24,177 nt of DNA from an uncultured Muribaculaceae bacterium (GTDB lineage Bacteria > Bacteroidota > Bacteroidia > Bacteroidales > Muribaculaceae): NCBI GenBank assembly GCA_910584495.1, contig CAJUAR010000042.1, positions 1 to 24,177 of the forward strand, written 5' to 3'. The position numbers and the translations under genes are program-made. The notes under the pieces were generated by a model. It had not been told where the DNA came from. It searched no databases and saw only the letters and a program-made list of their open reading frames with translations. This document shows positions 23,186 to 24,177 of the stretch, piece by piece; position 1 is the stretch's first letter, and each line of letters begins with the position of its first letter.

Positions 23186-23655
23186 CAGAGTTCGATTGAA
23201 AGGATTTCAAACTTCATAACGCCGGCGGGCACTGCGATTTCGACTGTCTCGCCAAGTTTGTGGCCCAGCAGGCCGTGGGCTATAGGGGTGCTGATCCCAA
23301 TTTTCTTAGCCTTCATGTCGGCTTCGGAATCGGCAACGATGGTATATTCCATTTCGCGACCGTTGTCAACGTTGCGGATTTTAACGCGGTTGAGAAGCTG
23401 CACTTCGTCGGTGCTCAGCTTCGAAGCATCGATGATGCGGGCGTTGGCCACAAGGTCTTTAATCTGGGCTATCTGCATCTCGAGCATGCCCTGGGCCTCC
23501 TTGGCGGCATCGTACTCCGAGTTCTCCGAGAGGTCGCCTTTGTCGCGTGCCTCGGCAATGGCGCGGCTGATTTCGGGGCGTTTCACTGTTTCAAGATAGG
23601 TCAGTTCCTCCATCTTGCGGTCGTAGCCCTCTTTGGTCATATAAGTTATTGCCAT
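23185..23655 (-). CDS. greA: Transcription elongation factor GreA
   Basis: A 156-residue GreA of normal length. The N-terminal coiled coil runs from MTKEGYDRKMEEL to about residue 78, with the tip DKGDLSENSEYDAAKEAQ whose acidic D41 and E44 stimulate RNA polymerase to cleave backtracked transcripts. The C-terminal globular domain ends with the typical IAHGLLGHKLGETVEIAVP. It is cytosolic. It is the first gene of the minus-strand run and has a consensus promoter about 105 bases upstream. Confidence 0.97.
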   Translation of the reverse strand: MAITYMTKEGYDRKMEELTYLETVKRPEISRAIAEARDKGDLSENSEYDAAKEAQGMLEMQIAQIKDLVANARIIDASKLSTDEVQLLNRVKIRNVDNGREMEYTIVADSEADMKAKKIGISTPIAHGLLGHKLGETVEIAVPAGVMKFEILSIEL

Positions 23656-23761
23656 GATATTCGTCTTTGGGTTTTAAAGTTATACAAAAAAAATACAAAC
23701 TCAACACTGCGCCGTTGCGCCGTCGAGTTCACAATCTTACATTCAGTCTTGTTTTACACTG

Positions 23762-23794
23762 CAAAGGTAGGCAATTTTTCCGACACCCGCCAAA
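23762..23794 (-). promoter_or_regulatory. Promoter of the greA gene run
   Basis: On the minus strand TTTG (23791-23794), 21 bases, then TACCTTTG (23762-23769) followed by CAGTG. This matches the Bacteroidetes consensus at the longer allowed spacing. The leader to the greA ATG is about 100 bases, with no obvious hairpin. Confidence 0.7.
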
Positions 23795-23810
23795 TACGAT
23801 TGTTAATATA

Positions 23811-23848
23811 CCTTAACACAACTACCGCTGCTGGAGGTTGTGTTAAGG
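23811..23848. repeat. Long inverted repeat, possible terminator
   Basis: CCTTAACACAAC (23811-23822) is repeated in inverted form at 23837-23848 around a 14-base loop: a 12-bp perfect stem. It lies 20 bases downstream of the Cys-rich frame's stop (23868, minus strand) and just upstream of the greA promoter, so it is placed like a terminator. T-richness is low (TATATTAAC). Confidence 0.55.
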
Positions 23849-23867
23849 CACCGGACAAACAACATCT

Positions 23868-23954
23868 TTATCTTAAACCGAACACCGTTCCTTTGCCTTG
23901 ACACTGGCTGCATTTGCCGGCACCACAAGGGACTGCCGGGCGACATATCCGTCC
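23868..23954 (-). pseudogene. End of a cysteine-rich (DnaJ-zinc-finger-like) small protein, degraded
   Basis: A 28-codon open stretch reads ...CRPAVPCGAGKCSQCQGKG and then TVFGLR before the stop. The CGAGKCSQCQGKG segment is a CxxxxCxxCxGxG half-module as in small 'CxGxGKCxxCxGTG' proteins of Bacteroidales. No start codon exists and stops lie just upstream (TAG at 23955-23957), so only a 3' fragment remains. A longer frame overlapping it (to 24171) shows no such motif. The call rests on a short motif plus the inverted repeat placed 20 bases downstream. Confidence 0.35.
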
Positions 23955-24034
23955 CTAAATCTACGGCACTCATATCAGTAGGAATCATTAAGCGTGCCAT
24001 TGCTGCCTTTACAGGCATCCTAACGTCATCAGGT

Positions 24035-24110
24035 ATGAGATTTACTCCGGGAAGAATCGAAAAATTGCCTCCCGACGAAATATCCGTGTTCGGGAGCAAC
24101 CTTGCCGGCG
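24035..24110 (+). pseudogene. 5' fragment of a VFGSNLAG-family gene
   Basis: An ATG at 24035 starts MRFTPGRIEKLPPDEISVFG then SNLAG. This is the characteristic opening of a family of small bacterial and phage proteins whose N-terminus reads roughly FTP..I..L...E.FVFGSNL.G.HG.GAA. After the glycine encoded at 24107-24109 the expected HGxGAA does not follow; the frame continues as ALIVFNRPVGDGAG, which is the antisense of the AAA-ATPase C-terminus on the other strand. So only the first 25 codons survive, and the break is at about 24110. The function of the intact family is not something I can state with certainty. Confidence 0.6.
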
Positions 24111-24112
24111 CG

Positions 24113-24177
24113 CTAATCGTTTTCAACCGCCCAGTCGGTGATGGTGCGGGATTGGGTGGAGAAGTTGACACCGATTT
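24113..24177 (-). CDS. C-terminus of a second AAA-ATPase-like / PD-(D/E)XK family gene (starts beyond window)
   Basis: The last 20-21 codons of a minus-strand gene are visible: IGVNFSTQSRTITDWAVEND followed by a TAG at 24113-24115. That sequence is the typical C-terminal strand and tail of the PF09820/PF08011 family (a KIGVNFS...RTI..W pattern), the same family as the gene at the left edge. The left-edge copy has not reached its own C-terminus inside the window, so these are two different copies unless the source is circular. The stop lies only 3 bases from the break in the VFGSNLAG fragment. Confidence 0.65.
   Translation of the reverse strand, partial: IGVNFSTQSRTITDWAVEND

Noticed and set aside
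23811..23848. CRISPR repeat or mobile-element end at the inverted repeat
   Set aside because: Only one copy is present, without spacers, flanking duplications or a transposase; a terminator-like structure explains it better.
23803..24171. A 122-codon minus-strand frame at the right end
   Set aside because: It crosses the antisense of the VFGSNLAG fragment, the AAA-ATPase tail in another frame, and the Cys-rich fragment in another frame; it contains no motif of its own and is probably fortuitous.
1..24177. Possibility that the two AAA-ATPase pieces at the edges are one gene of a circular molecule
   Set aside because: The left piece stops at the start of the nuclease domain and the right piece covers only the last 21 residues, so about 90-100 residues would be missing; two copies is the simpler reading.

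Overview
The window looks like chromosomal DNA from an anaerobic gut Bacteroidales, most likely Muribaculaceae or a close relative; the family is a guess. The evidence is: promoters of the Bacteroidetes type (TTTG, about 20 bases, TAnnTTTG) in front of several genes; a bL28-bL33-DUF4295 ribosomal operon; DUF3943 and BspA-type proteins; C-terminal tails like those of type IX secretion (T9SS) cargo; and many secreted glycosidases. I found no tRNA, rRNA, CRISPR array, insertion sequence or prophage.

Layout. (1) 1-1361: an AAA-ATPase/nuclease-like gene, cut by the left edge. (2) 1485-4155: the 3' remnant of a secreted-protein gene, abutting a two-gene operon of a B12-type radical SAM enzyme and a GT2 glycosyltransferase. 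(3) 4226-5088: rpmB-rpmG-DUF4295 with promoter and terminator, divergent from the radical SAM operon. (4) 5133-6512: a small redox island with a seven-cysteine ferredoxin and a tiny membrane protein on one strand, and a NapH-like polyferredoxin membrane protein on the other, sharing a divergent promoter region. (5) 6567-16379: a glycan-degrading stretch with GH2 and GH43 (one operon), a phosphodiester glycosidase whose C-terminal part lies behind an in-frame stop, and a GH20 lipoprotein. Two unrelated surface-type genes, a BspA repeat protein and a DUF3943 protein, are interleaved. No SusC/SusD pair is present, so this is not a classical polysaccharide utilisation locus. (6) 16497-23655: a tightly packed minus-strand run, greA, HIT protein, cysteine-less thioredoxin-fold lipoprotein, T9SS type-B cargo, lytic transglycosylase, uvrA. 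Most of its junctions overlap or nearly touch. (7) 23656-24177: the greA promoter, then debris: a 12-bp inverted repeat, the end of a Cys-rich small protein, and the first 25 codons of a VFGSNLAG-family gene. That fragment abuts the last 21 codons of a second AAA-ATPase/nuclease-like gene.

The housekeeping parts are ordinary. The less ordinary parts are the radical SAM/GT2 pair, the seven-Cys ferredoxin island, the mixed greA-to-uvrA operon with a redox-dead thioredoxin fold, the stop that separates a glycosidase from its probable secretion tail, and three places where gene fragments abut. I did not find a clear new defence or mobile system. All functional calls come from reading the sequence and family knowledge; no search was run.
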